Origin: Hirudo medicinalis
Lineage: Eukaryota > Annelida > Clitellata > Hirudinida > Hirudinidae
NCBI GenBank assembly: GCA_011800805.1
Contig: MPNW01000095.1
Location: 159,774-170,078, forward strand
Direction of reading: 5' to 3'
Length of the DNA: 10,305 nt
How positions within the stretch are numbered: the first letter of the stretch is position 1; each line of letters begins with the position of its first letter. The notes beneath the pieces are model-generated. The model did no database searches. It was given only the letters and a program-made list of their open reading frames with translations, and was not told where the DNA came from. A program made the translations under genes and the position numbers. Positions 7,898 through 10,305 of this stretch are shown in pieces.

Positions 7898-8175
7898 CAG
7901 TGTCATATCTGATGGGAATTCGTCGTGGTCGTTGTAATTCTTTGAACCAACAAAAGCATCTCTCACAGGAAGATGTTTGAAGCACAGACGATGGTCTCGT
8001 GTTTATTTTTATTCAGGTTTTCTATTTTATCTCAATTAACATAATTAGCAATTAACATATTCTCATCAACCGCTATTGCCCTTTGCAATCATGCGCACTG
8101 ACTGCTTGGATGTGGAATCTCACTTGTCATCATTCCTTTATAATTTCTGATTTAATGTAATTAATGTTATTAATA

Positions 8176-8179
<4 letters not shown>

Positions 8180-8206
<27 letters not shown>

Positions 8207-8302
8207 CATCATCGTCGTCATCATCACCATAATCATCATTATCATTATAATTATCATTATCATTGCCATTATTATTATCATTACCATTACTATTATCATT
8301 AC

Positions 8303-8359
<57 letters not shown>

Positions 8360-8369
8360 TATTATTATG
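8180..8369. repeat. (ATT)n-(ATC)n compound tract
   Basis: ATT units give way to ATC with GTC, then an imperfect ATT/ATC/ACC mixture, then 19 perfect CAT units (8303-8359) and a final ATT run. Minus-strand Met/Ile and plus-strand Ser/Leu frames over it are products of the repeat. Confidence 0.94.
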
Positions 8370-8470
8370 TTATGTTTTGTCACTTCTTTATCAAGAGTTT
8401 ATTTATCTAATCTTTGAAAACCTTTGCAAAATTTCAGCATCACTATCATAATCAGCGCTGGAGTCACTTG

Positions 8471-8734
8471 TAATGTTGCGATGTTGCAATGTTGTAATGT
8501 TGTAATGTTGCAATGTTGCAATGTTGTAATGTTGTAATGTTGTAATGTTGCAATGTTGCGATGTTGCAATGTTGTAATGTTGTAATGTTGCAATGTTGCA
8601 ATGTTGTAATGTTGTAATGTTGTAATGTTGCAATGTTGCAATGTTGTAATGTTGTAATGTTGTAATATTGTAATGTTGCAATGTTGTAATGTTGTAATGT
8701 TGTAATGTTGCGATGTTGCAATGTTGTAATGTTG
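8471..8734. repeat. 8-bp tandem array (YRATGTTG), 33 units, with 80-bp higher-order repeat
   Basis: Thirty-three head-to-tail octamers, of type TAATGTTG, CAATGTTG or CGATGTTG, with a single variant (TAATATTG, unit 25). Units 2-11 (8479-8558) and 12-21 (8559-8638) carry the same order of variants, so they are a perfect 80-bp duplication. A weaker 40-bp (five-unit) rhythm runs through the rest. Because 8 is not a multiple of 3 and the minus strand has no stop triplet, all three minus frames stay open and read the same Gln-His-Asn-Ile-Thr-Leu-type octapeptide cycle. Confidence 0.97.
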
Positions 8735-8760
8735 CTCCTGTTGTTATTGAAGGAAAGACT

Positions 8761-8795
8761 TAATATTATTTGATATATTAATTATAATAATATTA
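8761..8795. repeat. Perfect 10-bp AT inverted repeat
   Basis: TAATATTATT (8761-8770) and AATAATATTA (8786-8795) are exact complements around a 15-base AT-only loop. Confidence 0.7.
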
Positions 8796-8821
8796 TACTA
8801 TTGTTACTATTCTTGGGACTA

Positions 8822-8866
8822 TGACGACGACGACGACGATGACGATGATGATGATGATGGTGTTGT

Positions 8867-8908
<42 letters not shown>
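8822..8908. repeat. (GAC)n to (GAT)n tract
   Basis: Five GAC units at the left grade into GAT, then a GTTGTT interruption and about 14 perfect GAT units. Confidence 0.93.
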
Positions 8909-8909
<1 letters not shown>

Positions 8910-9075
8910 AGTCTTATCAATGGATGAGAAGGCATTTTGAAAACAATTTATTTCCAAAAGTTGTCAGAAATATTTACTCGAATTACTTAATCGCAAAAGA
9001 TAAACTGCTGAGCCTAATAATAACTTTATTGGCGTCGATCGGCGATCTTAATGATGACAACGACGATGTTAATTA

Positions 9076-9300
9076 TTACATGTAAATGTAAAAATAAAGC
9101 ATCACATGTAAACGAAAAATTAATTACATGTAAATGTAAAAATAAAGCATTACATGTAAATGAAAAATTAATTACATGTAAATGTAAAATTAATTACATG
9201 TAAATGTAAAAATAAAGCATTACATGTAAATGTAAAATTAATTACATGTATATGTAAAATTAATAACATGTAAATGTAAAATTAATTACAAGTAATAAAT
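9076..9300. repeat. Two-unit array (26-bp A and 22-bp B) with ACATGT palindromes
   Basis: Nine units share TTACATGTAAATG at their start. Type A (9076, 9124, 9194) ends in AAAAATAAAGCA and is 26 bp; type B (9102, 9150, 9172, 9220, 9242, 9264) ends in AAATTAA and is 22 bp. The order is A B A B B A B B B, with a degenerate tenth unit from 9286. Most units contain the perfect palindrome TTACATGTAA. A units also contain AATAAA. Confidence 0.95.
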
Positions 9301-9402
9301 TATTTACCAAATATGTTGACGTGATAAACCTGCAGCATGCTTGATTTGTTGCACTGATTCGATAATCAAATGTTTGAACAGTTGCTTATCACGGGAATTC
9401 TA

Positions 9403-9615
9403 GATGACAATAATGATGATCACGATAGTGACTATTATGACATAATGATGATAGTGGTGATGATGACGACGATGGCGATGATGATGATGATGATGATGAT
9501 GATGTTGTTGTTGTTGATGATGATGATGATGGTGATGATGATATTGATGACGTTGTTGCTGCTGTTGTTTTTGTTGATGATGATGATGATGATGATGATG
9601 ATGACGACGACGATG
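9403..9615. repeat. (GAT)n tract with GTT and GAC blocks
   Basis: GAT runs are interrupted by GTT blocks near 9504-9515 and 9551-9575, with a final GAC run at 9603-9612. Open frames on both strands over it are low-complexity products. Confidence 0.92.
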
Positions 9616-9726
9616 TTAGAATTTTTCGAATTAAACCGCCTTTGTCTGAGGTGAAGACATTCAAATTTATCGAACGTTTGAAGGGGCGATAAAGGAATTA
9701 ACTGATAAGAGTTTTCAACCAACACC

Positions 9727-9785
9727 ATTATCATAATCATCATCATCACCACAACAGTCATCATCGTCGTCGTCGTCGTCGTCAT
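9727..9785. repeat. (ATC)n to (GTC)n tract
   Basis: ATC units, an ACCACAACAG break, then about seven GTC units. It faces the GAT tract that ends at 9615. Confidence 0.9.
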
Positions 9786-9852
9786 CCGTTTAGCTCAGCA
9801 GGAGCTTTCTAAAGTCAAGTGTCATGCATAATACACACATAAATATCCAGCA

Positions 9853-9867
9853 ATAACAATAACATTA

Positions 9868-9908
<41 letters not shown>

Positions 9909-9912
9909 AATA
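9853..9912. repeat. (AAT)n microsatellite
   Basis: AAT array with AAC, AGT and ACT interruptions at its edges. Confidence 0.92.
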
Positions 9913-9970
9913 ACTACAGCAACAGTTCTAGTTACAACAAATTCTAGCGAAGCAACAACTACTAATTAGT

Positions 9971-10198
9971 ATGAGTCCCACCTTTAGCGATTTGAGAAGG
10001 TCGTTCATGTTGTGTTCTCACGAACTCATCCAAACCAATGAAGCGTGTCGACTCCAGAACAAGTCATCCGAGTCACGTGTAACTTTCCACCGGAAGAACT
10101 CAAGTGACCAGAAAGATGACGACGACGACGATGATGATAACCTAAAATTATTAAATGCCAGCATAAATTTAAAAATTTATTGTTTAATTCCATTGTGA
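9971..10198 (+). CDS. Small open frame with short poly-Asp, unrecognised
   Basis: An ATG-to-TGA frame of 75 codons. Residues 1-47 are not repetitive and are of ordinary composition (MSPTFSDLRRSF, then a Cys/His/Glu-containing part and a Lys/Ser-rich part). A run of eight aspartates from the GAT/GAC microsatellite follows, then an Asn/Leu/Ile-rich tail ending in CLIPL. No domain, signal peptide or motif is recognised. No second exon, splice pattern or polyadenylation signal can be tied to it. In about 10 kb of stop-poor repeats a frame this long is expected by chance, so this is a candidate only. Confidence 0.12.
   Translation: MSPTFSDLRRSFMLCSHELIQTNEACRLQNKSSESRVTFHRKNSSDQKDDDDDDDDNLKLLNASINLKIYCLIPL
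10114..10139. repeat. Short (GAC)n/(GAT)n tract
   Basis: One GAT, four GAC, then three GAT. It is complementary to the core of the array that begins near 10207. Confidence 0.85.
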
Positions 10199-10206
10199 AT
10201 ATGTCA

Positions 10207-10248
<42 letters not shown>

Positions 10249-10305
10249 GTCGTCGTCGTCGTCGTCGTCGTCATCATCATCGTCAGCACCATCGTCATCA
10301 TCACC
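10207..10305. repeat. (ATC)n-(GTC)n array, runs off the window
   Basis: About 13 ATC units, then eight GTC units (about 10248-10271), then mixed ATC/GTC/ACC to the window edge. The minus-strand frame over it (10026-10304) is repeat-driven and has no recognised domain. Confidence 0.94.

Noticed and set aside
8399..8721. Three overlapping minus-strand open frames of 80-92 codons rich in Gln, His, Asn, Ile and Thr
   Set aside because: They are the three frames of the octamer array, which has no stop triplet on the minus strand. The peptide cycle is fixed by the repeat.
8471..9300. CRISPR array, suggested by regularly repeated units
   Set aside because: There are no unique spacers. The units are contiguous tandem repeats in a eukaryote-like setting with no cas genes.
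9786..9860. Possible tRNA: TAGCTCAGCAGG resembles an A box
   Set aside because: The D-arm loop would be only five bases, no B box follows at the right distance, and no acceptor stem can be formed.

Overview
This window looks like non-coding, repeat-saturated DNA from an animal nuclear genome. It is AT-rich and has no operon-like gene packing and no ribosomal, transfer or catalytic RNA gene that I can recognise. The sequence is dominated by trinucleotide microsatellites (AAT/ATT, GAT/ATC, GAC/GTC, AAC/GTT) and several minisatellites. One segment is clearly homologous to the C-terminal end of an animal non-LTR (LINE) reverse transcriptase. A short TTAGGG-like run fits a metazoan without proving it. 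The style resembles repeat-rich invertebrate drafts, for example a lophotrochozoan, but the species cannot be fixed from this sequence. The single N at 5292 points to a draft assembly.

Layout. 1-420: a 40-bp tandem duplication, then an AAT microsatellite. 419-1300: mostly unique DNA with one CCAAT-flanked inverted repeat. 1301-1545: a CCA-rich minisatellite with a G-quadruplex motif on the minus strand. 2035-2598: the longest open frame, built largely of CAAT, GAT and ATA repeats and probably not a gene. 2669-3960: GA, ATC and AAC tracts between unique stretches. 3958-4250: an AAT/AAC block with a roughly 50-bp higher-order period. 4469-4760: an AT-rich inverted repeat, a telomere-like G-quadruplex run and a GC-rich double hairpin. 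4969-5291: facing GAT and ATC arrays, including 35 perfect TCA units. 5295-5586: the truncated LINE end. 5587-6640: ATT/GTT and ATC arrays around GC-richer islands that may be further transposon debris. 6641-8170: unique DNA, a 9-bp minisatellite, GAT/GAC tracts, a double-hairpin island and an aspartate-rich open frame. 8171-9300: an ATT/ATC block, a striking 8-bp array with an 80-bp higher-order repeat, and a two-unit array carrying ACATGT palindromes. 9403-10305: more GAT/ATC tracts and one small open frame.

No set of genes working together can be described. The only feature with a confident protein identity is the LINE remnant, which lacks its reverse transcriptase and endonuclease domains and cannot be autonomous. 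The points worth a second look concern repeat architecture: nested higher-order periods, GAC-to-GAT block switching, inverted pairs of triplet arrays, and a frame-broken acidic open frame at 7655-7937. I found no convincing sign of a new multi-gene system.
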